Origin: Ascidia mentula
Taxonomy: Eukaryota > Chordata > Ascidiacea > Phlebobranchia > Ascidiidae
Direction of reading: 5' to 3'
NCBI GenBank assembly: GCA_947561715.1
Contig: OX387199.1
Coordinates: 1,183,001-1,247,000 of the forward strand
Length of the DNA: 64,000 nt
Shown: positions 35,452-48,510 of the stretch, piece by piece
Position numbering within the stretch: position 1 is the first letter of the stretch
Layout of the letters: every line of letters starts with the position of its first letter
Made by a program: the position numbers and the translations under genes
Notes under the pieces: generated by a model
Told to the model about the DNA's origin: nothing
The model's database searches: none
The model's input: the letters and a program-made list of their open reading frames with translations, nothing else

Positions 35452-36598
35452 GGGGGTCAAAAATGCGCAAAATGCCAATACACCGGGACACAGCCAGGTC
35501 CCAAACCCTGATCCACCTATACTGTTCACGTTCGAACATATGTGTTCTGCTATTACCGATTTATTGTTTATTTATTGACAACCTACTAATATCGGAATAA
35601 ATCGTGAAATAAGCCAATGTATTTTTATTGAAGAATTTTACATGATGTCAAATTTTTGTGCGATCTCGATTGGAATAGTACGTGAATATATCACGGGCTT
35701 TGACATACGATGTGCGCACAACTTCGCAGATAAGTGTGCGACGGTTCTGCATCGCTGTCAAGTTTCGCACCACTAGCATGAAACATGACTTTGCACACCG
35801 CAAACCACCTTTAAAACGATCACAAATCGCAAGGATCCAACGCCACCCATTTTTGCAATCACGCAAAAAATTAACCCCGTTTAGTAACTGACAAATGACT
35901 CACTTTATCAACCAACACATGCGTGTGATCACGGGACTTTACGTTCAAGCCCGTTAAAAAGGAATGACGTCATGCAGAGAGTTGCCAGGGAGATGTTTTC
36001 TCTGCTTAACTTTGGTGCCGGGCGGAGGCCTCGTACTATCGGACGGATGTAGTTGTCACGAATCGGCGGCAATGTGGCATGCTGACGTGCCTTAATTTTA
36101 CAAGGGTGTTGTTTAGTCTGCGTGGTAACATGGTCTAAAGCGACAGCAGAATTGTATGTTGTAGAGATTTGCCGCGTAGTGTGATGAAATTTAGGTATAA
36201 TATTATGTGAATCATGTTTTAACAGTTTGCGTGGTGGATAACTAAAATTCCTCCCACATACGCCAAATTTAGCCTACATATCAGATGAGACTGCCCAGAC
36301 AATTAACTGTGCAAAATACACAATTAAATGTAAAAAAAGTCTTTGAGGCATATGGGCAGTCATGCGGTTTGTCAATGTGTAACTAACCTACGTGTCCATG
36401 CTTGTTTTTGGGTTATAGTCAATGTGGTTGGTTTATTTCCCCATTGTTACTTTCTTTGCTAGATGTATTTGTGCTAAAAGGAAAGTGCTGGATTAAAACT
36501 TTAAATTTTGTTTTTAACAATTGAATTTTGTTCTCAATTTAGGTTTAAGATTCAAGTAATTTGTGCTTAAATTGTTTTAGTGCCTGTCCATTGATAAC
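35452..36598. other. Intergenic region upstream of the scramblase gene
   Basis: About 1.1 kb between the MULE and the scramblase start codon. A short open frame at 35682-35891 has no recognisable domain. The region should hold the scramblase promoter; no specific motif was identified. Confidence 0.45.
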
Positions 36599-39500
36599 AT
36601 GGCCCAAAATCCAGGTGTGTGTTCGCATTTTGAAGTTAATTTAAAAATAATTTTATATCATGTAAATTCACATTGTTTCAGGTTATCCTCCACCGCAAGG
36701 TGGCTATGCACCTCAGCAGGGCTACCCACCCCCTCAACAAGGGTATGGTCAACCAGGGTATCCCCCACCACAGCAAGGGGGTTACGCCCCCCAACAAGGG
36801 TATCCCCCACCCCAACAAGGATATGCCCAACCTGGGGGTCAACAACAGCAACAACAGTGGATGACCCAACCAACTGGTGTTTCTGGATGCCCCCCTGGAT
36901 TGGAGTACTTAACACAGGTGCAGCTCTCAAAACAGGCATCATCAAACTTGGGCCCGATGGCGATTTGGGTCTTTCTTTTGAAATCATGACCAAAATGCTT
37001 ACTAAGATTTTGGGCCTGCATATTGAAAAGTTTGCCAACCCTGGTGTAAACAAATTAATTTTTTCTTTTAGATGTTTGTATAAAAAATACTATCTTTGGG
37101 ATGAACTGTTGTTTATCATCAATGAAAAATGCTCACCTATAAATATGAAGCACTTTTACAAAATATATGTTCATCTTTCCCAGGTTGACCAACTTCTGAT
37201 TCATCAGAAAGTAGAATTGTTGGAAGGTTTGTGATTTTTTGCTTTGTAAATGTAGATTGCAAATCATGATGTTAATAAATGATTTTTTATAGCTTTTACT
37301 GGATTTGAAACGGCAAATAAATACCAAGTGAAGAACAGCCTTGGACAGAAAGTGTATTTTGCTGCAGAGGACAGTGACTGCTGTACAAGGTCAGATATTT
37401 CCTTGTATATTTATATATATATGCAGTATTGTATGGCTGTGTTTTGAGTATTTGTGCAAACAGTATATACATATATTTTTTAAGTATGGCAAACAGTACT
37501 TATATTTTTTAAGTATGGCAAACACTACATATATTTTATGAGTTTGGCAAACAGTACATATATATTTTAAGTTTGGCAAACAGTACATATATATTTTGTG
37601 TCTTGTTTTCCCACTTTAACTTATTGTGCATTTTTCTTCAGACAATGCTGTGGGCCATGCAGAAACTTTGACATGAAAATTCTTGACAATTCACAACGTG
37701 AAGTGATCCATCTTGAGCGACCATTGAGATGTGCGTCCTGCTGGACTCCATGTTGTTTACAAGAGGTAAATGCCAAAAAATATGAAAAAAATGTGCCATA
37801 CAAAAATCAAAGAAAAATACAATAGTATTATATCCTTATAAAATGGTATATATGGGTTGTGTGTTTTCCATTGTTGACTTTGGTGTAGTCATGTGGACTG
37901 AAACGTAGACATAGTAACATAACCATGTCTACCTACATGTCAGTTGGGAAATGCCCTCAAATTCTTCTATTGTTACGGTAATGCTGGCTAAATTTAGGTT
38001 AGTTTACAATTGGGTATTGAGCAATAAGTTGTAGCTATAACAACAGCAAAGCAATTACAAATACTTCATGTGTGAAATGATTTTCAATAGCTGCTCACGT
38101 GCTGAGGTATTTTAAATTGGTCAATAAAAACTCGCTTACCACACCTTTTGTACCAGCCTAAGTAAGTGTTTATTTAATGGTGGGTTAATGTGTGCCTTAG
38201 GTCAATCAAACAATCCCAGTCAAGCACCATAAACCTTATGCTAACACTATTTGCTTGTCGTGCACTCTTAGTTAACTTTAAGGTCAATGATTTTAAAGAT
38301 TGTTAAACAACCACTCAACATGACTTAAACTTGCTTTAATATTAATTTCTCAAATATTGGCATAACCTGATGATAACTTTCACTTGATGGAAGATTTGCA
38401 TACACTTCTGTGAAACATAGTCTTCTATGTGTTCCAACACAAGTAATCAACCTGGTAATATACCTATATTCCAATAAAAATATTATATTATATATAATAT
38501 AAGAGTTTTAATCATAATAACCACACTTTAATAATGTAGATGACTGTCTCGTCACCCCCGGGGACTGTAATTGGATACATCGAACAGAAGTGGGATCTCT
38601 TTCTTCCCAAATTCGACATTCTCAACGAACATAAGGAAGTTGTTCTGAAGGTTGAAGGTCCCTGCTTCACTTGCAACATGTGTGGCGATGTCGAATTTAA
38701 CGTAAGTTGGGTTTCGGAAATTATCGCAATGCTTGCTGTGAGCTAGAAAGCAAATTATTTTCATTATTTGCACTACGATATTTTGTATTTTATCTAATTT
38801 CAAGTGGGCATAGTAATGTTTTCTACTGAACACTCACATGTGTAACATTGCATGGGTTGCCAATAGCAACAAAAATTATTGTTGCTTCATTTTTGTCAGG
38901 TTCTGACGAAAGATGAGCAGAAAGTTGGGAAAATCTCAAAACAATGGTCTGGCTTGGTGAAGGAATATTTTACTGATGCAGACAACTTCGGTGTCCAATT
39001 TCCAATGGATCTTGATGTCAAAGTAAAGGCATCCTTGTTGGGAGCAGTTTTCCTCATTGTAAGTTATTACAATTATTCCCCATGTTATTGTCTGGGAACT
39101 GGGACGCAATATTAAAAACTTACAATATGTGAATTAAGCAAGATGTTAAAATTCTTAGAATAAAGAGACTGACTTATACTATTGTTAACATATTCATGTT
39201 TCATGTAAGAATTATGAGCAAATCTGTAAACAGTGGTCCTAAGATGTTGAAAGTTGTGTAGATTAATTAGTGTACACATCCTATTGAGTTCGGGCTAGAA
39301 CAGGAACACTGTTGTGTCATTATTTTGTCATAATTAATTTAATCTGCTGCTTTTTCATTTTTGATTAGAAGAATTTTTTTAAAAGTAAATTTAATAATGA
39401 CTTTATAATGCGTGACCGCAGGTAAGCTGGTGGGAGACGACACCTCCACAGAAAGCAGAAACTTATTCCGATTCACTTTTGCCGTGAATTAATGTTCGGC

Positions 39501-40628
39501 CAGCGGTCTGTTACGTTTAATTAAATAAAAACTTTCTTAGGTTAAAAACCACAATCATAATGGGCACATGACGAGCGACAGTGACGTCTAGTCTGTAGCC
39601 TATATATGCTTGGTTTGCATGTAACTTATATCCTGAAAGACAAAGGACATCCTTGCTTTTCAGTTAGCATTTTAAATGCCCTTTAAACATATAAGCTAAT
39701 AAATATATACTGTGAAAACCAGATTTTAATTGCACAAAATTCAAGCCTTTAGTTTTTTTGGAAAACATTTGTTTCTCAAACTATTTCTGTCTCAACATAA
39801 AATTTTACCAACAATCTTTTACATATTTGATCACTTTTACACCAAACATTAGGGCTAAAATGTGGTCAACTAGGTGTTTGCAAACTCACCCAAAACCTTT
39901 ATGAGCTAATATGTTAAACAGCTTTTTAGAAAGCATGGCATTGAGTTTGATTGCTATGCCTGTGTTTTGTGTGTTGTGGAGTTAATAGCAGGCAAATCTT
40001 TTGATAGAAAATTGTTCCTGAGTATGTTTTGTTCACCATCTGTCATGTATTGAGTTTAGCCCTTGCTAAACAGAGGGGTATTGTTGATATTAAGTAGGTG
40101 ATCTTGGCAAATACATGATTTTGTTGAACTAACACACTAGTGTTTAACAAATTATTTCTCCTTTTATAGCATCTTTATTTTAACAATGGTTTAACGCTAG
40201 GATTGACAAAGCTCCCATATTGAACTATTGATGGTTTAAAGCATTGTGTGTGACTTTTAAAGGTGGTAGCTTCAATGTTTACTTTGTATCCAAACCATTT
40301 TGCCGTGTCATAAAAAATTAATGAGTTGTGGATCGTCACCTGTGGGAAAAATAAACTGGGACTTACGAAGACATGCTGGGACATAAAAGAAATTTATGTG
40401 TGGACATGTGTAATTTGCTCAATATTTTATGGTCACTGTCACATAGATTCAGTGATTCTATGACAAACCAAAATGTTTGATGGTTACTTTTGTTTTTGTT
40501 TTCATACAACCAGATTTTAACAAAAATAAAAAACAAAAATTTTTAATATTTTTTACTTTTTTTAGGACTTCATGTTCTTTGAACAGACCAATAACCAGGA
40601 CAACCAACGAATGGGAGTATGGCAGTAA
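36599..40628 (+). CDS. Phospholipid scramblase (PLSCR family)
   Basis: Calcium-responsive membrane protein family that moves phospholipids between leaflets and has nuclear and antiviral roles in vertebrates. Eight coding exons, 36599-36614, 36682-36917, 37184-37226, 37293-37389, 37642-37765, 38540-38701, 38900-39058, 40566-40628; total 900 nt, 299 residues, as usual for PLSCR1. Order: Pro/Gln/Gly/Tyr-rich N-terminus of YPPPQQGY-type repeats (residues about 6-60); conserved start [20 protein letters not shown]; Cys clusters CCGPC and CASCWTPCC that are palmitoylated in relatives; the calcium-binding segment [16 protein letters not shown]; a C-terminal hydrophobic segment around [13 protein letters not shown]; end RMGVWQ. 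The second and third exons join after LEYLTQ. An array of 29-bp repeats lies in the intron before exon 5. All key features look intact. Confidence 0.93.
37457..37598 (+). repeat. 29-bp intronic tandem repeat
   Basis: Four to five copies of a 29-bp AT-rich unit containing TGGCAAACAGTACATATAT, with the GGC landmark at 37488, 37517, 37546 and 37575. It lies wholly in the fourth intron of the scramblase gene. No function suggested. Confidence 0.85.
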
Positions 40629-42776
40629 AAAAAATAACTTATGTGGTTGAAAGTACAGAAAAATACAAAACTACTCACTTCAGAGCATAATCTAACACCC
40701 ATTGCCTTATTTCTTGAATATGTGCTAATTACTCTCATTGTTATACTTACAAATTACTAGAGATTACATTCTCCTAGTGATCTTAGTACCAACATGTTAA
40801 TGTACAATACGTTATATGTAGATGTGTTTTGATTGTATATTTGTTAAATTGTTCATTGCCTTGTTTTTGTTCCTAACTTTGATAATAGCCATACAGAGAG
40901 GAATTTGACTGAAAAATTAACATAGAAGCTGTTACTGGTTGTCTAAAATGTATGTGATGGCATGCAAAAATATTGCATTTTATCTGTCAACATTTCACAA
41001 TATCTTGCATGCTTAACTACTGTAGTAATAACTTAGTTTGGCAAGTGACGTAACAGTAACAATTTATTGGCAAGAGACGTTGTTTCCTTTTCATACTTAC
41101 ACAACATAAAAATCTCGGCATCTGAGCACTTCCTATTAATTTGACAGGTTCCTTGTCATTTATTTGCAAAAGACATGCAGCACATATTATATTGTCCAGG
41201 TGTAGTGTATTTAACATAATGCATTCAAATTAGTTACTGTCCAGGATCGTTTTGTGCTATCTACCCTATAAAAAAAATTGTACAAAATTGTAGTATGACT
41301 TTGCCTAAAAACCTCACCACCATATTGTGATTAATGTTATTTTGTTCCGTTACTGTTTGCAGTAATTTGGCTCATTCACTCTTTCAATTAACATGAAGCA
41401 GCTGCAACATCTGTTCCGATAAACATTCCCAAATCCACTGTCTATCAAATTTTTCCTGTTTTAACTGTAGAGTTACTAAAGTCGATTACATAGATGTGCA
41501 TGAATAAATGTTCTAACCAATGTGTATGTGCATTTCACACCATAGAGAACCAGTGGTTCATCAACTTTTTGTCGAAACAGCCTACTTTTGATTCTTCATA
41601 TTCATTGCTTCCTACCACAATTTCAAGCCTTTAAATAAATCTACAACACAGGATTAGCATTTATTGGAATTATGGCAGTGCTAGGTGGGCAAATGACTTT
41701 ATTCAGGTTCCAATGAACACATCCACAGTTTGGATCCTGAATGTTGTTCAATTTTATTTACTGTTAAGGAGGAAAACTGATTGCAGAAATAGTTTCAGAC
41801 AATGGCTTGTATAATTATATTCTCCTGTATTAAAATTCACAGCACACCAGGGCCTGTTTCCTGTGGTATAGTTTAAGAAACCCTGTCACAGACGTGGATC
41901 CCAACACCTATTTCCATTCCAATGTGTGTTATGGTTAACAACTTTTTATTAGCTAGTGAAAAGCACAGGCACTGCGCGGTTCAATGCATACACAACACAA
42001 TGATGTATGCGAAAGGTTAAGCACGTGTTAACTGAGACAATCTGTGAACATAACAGAAATAACTTTGAAGGCCAAACAGATCAAACTGCAACACACATAT
42101 ATATGGCACAATTGTAACATGCTAGAGAACATAAACAACATGGCACTTATATAGTTAGTGGAAGGACCTTTTATACAGAAGTTTGCCAGGTAATACAATG
42201 TTGAATTTGCTACAGATCGTGGTTTGGTCGCTTGTTTAGTCACAACTGCAGCAAACCAATCGATGTTATAATATTTTAGTTACTTTTAACCATTATCAAC
42301 TCATTCAAGGGCAAGTGTTTAAACAAAGCATTTTTTGGCAATATAACAATACAGATATGGTTTTAAACACCTTGTTTTCAGTCATTGTTATCATATGCTG
42401 AGGTGTTGTTTTGCGGCCTAAATGTTGAAACTGTAACAATTTCGGAGTGTTTGTACAAAAATGTTAATGTTTTGCAACTGGTTTCAAGGTGTTCAAAAGA
42501 GAGGAAAGGTTTAAACAGTGTAATATCCCACTTTGAGTCATCCCACTATGTTTAGCAACATATTTTATACAAGGACTAAATAGAAATGCTAAATACGATC
42601 ATCATAGTGTTCAAGCATAAAAAACGGAATACTGTCAAAGACGAACAAAATGAAAGGGTGAAAAATGTTTGCAACTTTAAAACTTATTAAAAGTTCATTC
42701 AACTAAGTACAAGCCTTTCATGCTAACTGCAAGTATTCATGTTAACAGCAAATGAAATATTATAAATGTGATTTAG
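40629..42776. other. Spacer between convergent scramblase and STK40 genes
   Basis: About 2.1 kb between two stop codons of convergent genes. It probably includes both 3' untranslated regions. Only short open frames without domains are present; no RNA gene or repeat family was recognised. Confidence 0.5.
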
Positions 42777-45700
42777 TTACACAATAAATCCTGATTCATC
42801 AATTTCATCATCACTCAGCAGTTTTCGTTCAAATGCGTAAGTAAGTAGTTGTTCATGCCTTTCTTTTTCCTGTTTTGAGAGGATTGCTGTTGCCTAGATA
42901 ATATAAAAAAAGGTTCCAATGCATTATTGCTTGATACAAAAATATTAAAGTACTGTCAAAAAACATGTAAATTTCTTTTTTTTAAATGTCCAATCCGGTT
43001 AAACGTAGAGGTGTAAGTTCCAAATCGTGGCCTGTCTATCGTCAAGAAAATAGGACTCTATTACTTTCTACACGGTAACGTTGGGAGCTTATTTCCGTTT
43101 CCTGCATAGTCAATGGGAACAATCTTTAATTGTCTTAGAACAATACAGTCGCTTTTGTTGCGCTTCCGCGATGCAAAAGCCTCGTCATCTCCAGTCTCAG
43201 TAAATCTTACAAACAATGATTATGATGAATTCGTTATTGGTACCGCACTGTAACATATCCGCTTTGAGACCAACCCGACTACAAAAGAGAGAGAATGCAT
43301 CTCAGTTGCCATTGATAAACGTATTAACAACGTTGTCGTTGATGGGAAAAAAAATGCACCTCTGACAACAACTATACTGCTACTGAAAATAGGTTGTGAC
43401 CACCAGGTATCATAACGAATTATGAATCTGACGTTCTTCTGGTGAAAAACAACAAATATACACCTTTTGTTTAAAAAATATTTTCGCTATACTGTGTTTG
43501 TTTTATTCTCTGAAGAAGCCTAGTCGTGCGTACAGGCGAAACGTCAGAAAATACAATCTTTTTTAAACAAAAGGTGTATATTTGTTGTTTTTCACCAGAA
43601 GAACGTCAGATTGATATACTGCTACTTCCGGATATTCGCACAAACAAAGGCTTCGCAAATTAACCGTATTCGTTTGCATCCGGATAATCGCACAAAAAGT
43701 TCGAACCATTAACCAGATTCGTCAGTATTAACAGTTTGGTAAAATTTTTTCATCGACATGAGATGGGAATTTGCCACAAACCTCATCTTTGTGTTGGTTG
43801 TCTTCATCATCAACATCCGGGACTACTTGCGCAGGAGCTGAATGTGCACGATAATGTTTCCATGACGACATGCTCTCGGTAAGTTTGGCCAAAACGTCAG
43901 CAGCCGTCAGACGTTGTTTTGGATCGAGGGTTAAAAGCCCTTGAATTATTTCGTTCGTGTTCACAGACACGGTTCCAGTTCTGAAAAAACACAAAAATTA
44001 GGATTGGTAATCGTTTTCTAATTGGCAAATGCGCCATTCAGACCCAAAATACGACATGTTGACATGCATATCTGAAAGTTTTCTGTATATTTTGAGCAAT
44101 AAAATGAGTTACATATTTACTTTTGTAGTTTACATAATACTGCACATGCGAAAAAAAGCAAAATTCTTGTCTTTTGGTAACAATGGGAGGCAGTGAGAAC
44201 AACTATTGAAAATTGATTGTTTTTACTTACACGGGTATCGAAAATTTCGCATGCTTAATTTTGCTGAAAAGAACTTTCGGTTTTGGATCGTAAAACGGAA
44301 ACTGTCCGTAAAGCATTGTGTACAGTACGACACCTAGTGACCACATATCACTTGCCTTGCCAGAATAAGGTTTTCCTGAAATAAACAAAGCGAAAGTTAA
44401 CAGGCGTACCCAATGAAGAGCAACATATTTTTTCAAAGAGATGTTATGATTTTTGCTATAATCTGGAATTGCGCAACAGCAATTCTTTGAAACGCCAGTG
44501 TTTCAGGGTGTTGCGAAATACTTGTTGCGCAACAGACCTGGTGAGCAAACAAAATTGTCTGGTTTCGCGCATTGTCGAAACTCCAAGGACCCATGTGGTT
44601 GACAAATCATATAAACCTAAAACACCCGATAGAATTTGAACGAATACGTGACCTTCGTATGAATACGTAAGGTGAACATCGAAAATATGAAGTCTGTATG
44701 GTATGGTTCAGGTAACCCGAGATTAGGAAATCGTTTAAAGTCTTTCATACCTAATGTTTGTTTCCAACGAAGATCACGGTTGTGCGTAACTTATGCACAG
44801 GATTAGCGACGTCAGATCGCGAGAAAAAATCGATTGACCGAAACTCACCGCTCAATACATCAGGGCTTATGTAAGCGGGACTTCCCCTTTGGTCGGTCAG
44901 CATTTCTCGTTCGTTGCTAAGGTGACAGCCGAGGCAGAAGTTGGTGAGGGTGACGCGGCGAACTCGCTTGTCCAAAACCATGTTGCCCAGCTTCAAGTCG
45001 CGATGGACGACGTTGATCTGCAAAAAGGAAAGGTTTACTGTATACGCCCCCTGTAGTATATGTTCACACTTATGTGGAAGCCGAATGGACGTCAAAGGAG
45101 AATGCAAACTGATAGGCGTAAATGCCATATGTGGGTGGGAAATAGTATCGCCAGCCACCAGACTGTTAATGTAGGTTCGCGCTATATGTTAGTGTAAAAA
45201 CAGAAAATCAAGACATCGAAATTGCTCCTGCATGTGATGTTTTTCATGTTTTGGGCCTGGTGTGATGGATTTTGTTTGAAATATTAATGTCTCCTGTTCA
45301 ATTATGCTGCTTGCCCAAAAAATGATTACATTGGTTATGGTGCTTGCATTCAGTGGAAACGGGTTGGTAATGTTATGCAAATGCTAGCTTGTTCACATGT
45401 TTTTTGGGGGATGTGTGCCACATCGAACATTCCCAGTTTACATCAACTTAATTTTGGGGTAAAACCTAACGTTGTAAAAATTGTGAAATAAAGGAATCTC
45501 ACCAAATTTTTCAACTTAATTCAAATTTTATTTTTGCATGGGACAAAATGAAATGGCTTCATCAATGAAACAGTTTGTGATTGGGTAAAAAAACACCTTT
45601 TTCATTTTGTTGGAAAAAACTTTTTTATGAGTTGGTAAAGATATCGCTTAATCTCACAACTTTATGGAGTGTATAATACTTGCATTGGTTTTGGTCCAGA

Positions 45701-48510
45701 TCTTGTAAACGTATATTATAACACAACTGTTGCCTCACAGCTTTCAATGTCAGTGGTTGCAAGAATTCAAAGCTTTATATACGAATATTTTAAACAAATG
45801 TAAATTACCATCATTCACGTTGTCATAGCAACAGCTCACCTGATGCAAGGAATAAACGACAGAAACTATAAGATAAAATATTCTGGTGGCTTCACGTTCA
45901 CTCAGCCTCTTCGACTGGATCACATGTTGCTGGAGGTTGAGGTAATTGTTGGTCGTTGGATCCTGCTCGTGCTGCACCAAACAATCTAGAATTAATCCCA
46001 CTCGAGGGATGACCGTTCCACTCTCTTCACTGTAAGACGAGTCCTGAGGACAAATTTCACATGCATCTGTATGAAGATGTTTATATGAAAAGGTATAAAG
46101 ATGAACAGAGACAATACTCCTACACGTTGAAAATATGAACATAATAAATGTTAAGTGTGAGATGACCAAACATTTTCCTAAATTGAAATTTTTGTGCATT
46201 TCTCTAAATAATAAATCCCCATATGTAAAAGGGTTTCATTAACTTTGTTTTATAAAGGTAAGTTGAGACATCATGTTGTTTAATTAATATGTTCTTTTGT
46301 CAAATTTTAACATATAATTTATTCACCAACATTTTTCCCGCTATTGAACTAGACTTCATCGACATGAAGCTTCAGGTTTCTGTCAGTAAATAATGTGCAG
46401 GTGCACAGGAAGTCTTGGCATAAACTAGCACACTTTCAGAGTTGTTTCAAGAGAGTTTACCTTGAACAATCCGTGGTGCCGTATGACACCTGGGTGTGAA
46501 CTGAGCAGAGTGAGAAGACTGTGTTCATTGTGAAGGAGCATTTTACCACTTCGCACTTCGCTTGTGTTCGAATTAATGCTCAGCAGCTGAATAAAGAAGA
46601 AAATTTAAATCGTTCTGTACAACTACACATACCCTCTCGGTTTGGAATGCTGCACATTTATTTTCCACATAACATTTTCAAAAATTTTTGCTTTACCTTA
46701 GCCATGTAGTATGTGCTGGTGTTGGCTTTTCGAACAAGATATTGGGAGACACATTTTACAGGGCATGGCCCTAATTTAGGACCTAAAAATCAGTTCAAAT
46801 TTCTTCCCTTGAAAGACAGCAATAATATAATAGTAACTGCTAATAATGTATATAGTTATGTTACAACAGTTGCACAAGCATTGCACATGTAAAATTATTA
46901 TTTTTTACCCACCAATGAGATAAGGACCAATTTTGTTTCTTTCAGTTTGTGGTTTTTCTGTCAGAGCAGGCACTTCGATGTGAACAGGTTCAGAAACAGT
47001 TTCAGTTTTTGTATTATCTGGTTGGCCATCATCTAAAAAACACACATAAATTTGACTAGCCTCATCTACAGATGGGTTAAGTCCTGAAATGTTTACAGCA
47101 ATATTTGGTTATTTACCGGAACCGGAAGATGGTTTTTCATCTTCATTTGGCAAATCATTCCATATAACCTTTTTCTTGACTGCATTTGAGCGATTTGTTG
47201 CCAAGGATGATTTTAAAACACCAGGTACTGTCCCATTAGACACTGAAACTTTTCCTGCCGTTGACTGCAATACAGATGTAAGGTCTTAACTTTTGTAATA
47301 CAATTTTAGCTACTTGTTACTCTTTTAATGAACCAATAATGCATCAATTTGCTTTGAAACATGAAACTTACAGGTTCGCCTTGAAGAGGTGGAGTTTCAG
47401 CAATTGTTTTGCTTGAAGCTGCAAAAATAAATACAAATTTAATATTTTCTTTTTCAATGTGATTCATATTATTTTTCATGCTACAGTTACTAATTATAAT
47501 TATTGCTTTGCACTGAACCATACACTGTTAAATTCATTGTCATGGAAAACTTACATTGAAATTCAGCACTAGGTTTTGCAGCAGTTGATGTATTTGAAAC
47601 CTCAAGACATTTCCGCTTAGTTGGGGGTTGTACTTCGGCAGCAAATTCCGTCAAAGAACTTCTTGCTTTTCTTTCCTGGGTAACAGTTACACTACAGTGG
47701 TTATTTTTAACTTCAAACGGAGAAGGTTGCAACGGAGAAGGCGAGGGCAAAGATACACCGAACATATTCCGCATTTGGTTTGAATATCCTGCACCCATCT
47801 CCCCCGCACTTCTCGCTCGCTTTCGACGTTCGTGGTGTAAAAATGAGTTCAATGCTTCGTTGTGAAAATATTGTGCTGCAGTCGAAGGGGCTGTAGAAAA
47901 AACATCATCATCGCCATCGTCGTTTTGAATAACTTGGGGGACTGTTTCTGACCCAATTCTGCCACGTTCAGGTAGCGGACAGTAGTTGGGTGGCAACTGA
48001 GGTGGATAGTAATAGGGTATGTGTGGAGCAACCATGGGAACACCTTGTATAAAAACTGGATGATACGTAGCGAGACTGTATCGTCGTGAATAGGGGTACG
48101 GAGGGGGTGCATAGCTGTTGAAGTTTACTTGGGCATTCACTGGATGAGAGCAGGGATATGGTTGATGGACAGACTGCAAAAGATTAACAACATAAGAGTT
48201 TGAAACCCAATTCCTTTTACTGTAGGTATGACAACATGGAAATCTTATGCGTTGTGGAGATAAAATATTAGGATAAGCGTCAATGGATTTGACAACAGCA
48301 ACTTCCCACCTGCGCAAGTATGTTGGGATGAACAGCTTGTGAACATGTAGCATGTTGCTCATTGTGAGGTGCAGCAGAATTATGATCCTTGCCATCGTCT
48401 CCTATAAGTTTAACTCGGAAACGATTTCGACGGCGCAGCGACTTAAGGTGGTTCATTCTGGCCTCGTCCATGTTGCCTGGCTGCTCTCCGTCCCCGCCCT
48501 GGCTTGCCAT
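42777..48510 (-). CDS. STK40: Serine/threonine kinase 40 (STK40) with long N-terminal extension
   Basis: Twelve phase-compatible coding exons: 48510-48310, 48173-47555, 47418-47372, 47264-47117, 47032-46913, 46782-46697, 46586-46461, 46043-45840, 45017-44849, 44375-44231, 43980-43782, 42893-42777; total 2,181 nt, 726 residues, against about 435 in human. The kinase-like domain (about residue 375 on) starts [13 protein letters not shown] and includes [80 protein letters not shown] and [12 protein letters not shown], a near motif-by-motif match to human STK40. As in the human protein the DFG motif is replaced (NFC), so activity may be weak or absent. Residues about 1-370 are Pro/Tyr/Ser-rich and low-complexity, with a basic [12 protein letters not shown]-like start, and are not part of vertebrate STK40. 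The end is EIDESGFIV. Confidence 0.9.
43425..43612 (+). mobile_element. Hairpin repeat B with hammerhead-ribozyme-like loop
   Basis: Perfect inverted repeat in the last intron of STK40: arms 43425-43478 and 43559-43612, 54 of 54 bases complementary, spacer 80 bases. The spacer holds CTGAAGA (43510-43516), a stem GCCT...AGGC (43518-43521 with 43534-43537) and GAAACGTC (43538-43545). This fits the hammerhead core CUGANGA, stem II, GAAA, a palindromic ACGU that could act as a dimeric stem III, and cleavage after C; flanking TTCT and AGAA can pair as stem I. The arm sequence differs from that of hairpin A although the core and the following AAAATACAAT are shared. No protein encoded. Confidence 0.65.
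43628..43722 (+). repeat. Two 45-bp direct repeats beside hairpin B
   Basis: Imperfect direct repeats at 43628-43673 and 43680-43722, each starting CCGGATA and containing TCGCACAAA and TTAACC. They sit between hairpin B and exon 11 of STK40, in the intron. Probably remnants of a dispersed repeat. Confidence 0.6.

Noticed and set aside
35682-35891. 69-codon open frame between the MULE and the scramblase gene
   Set aside because: No homology, and an overlapping antisense frame of similar length. Treated as chance.
36658-37053. Antisense 131-codon open frame in the scramblase N-terminal exon
   Set aside because: It is the complement of the Pro/Gln-rich repeat region. The sense frame continues into the conserved scramblase domain.
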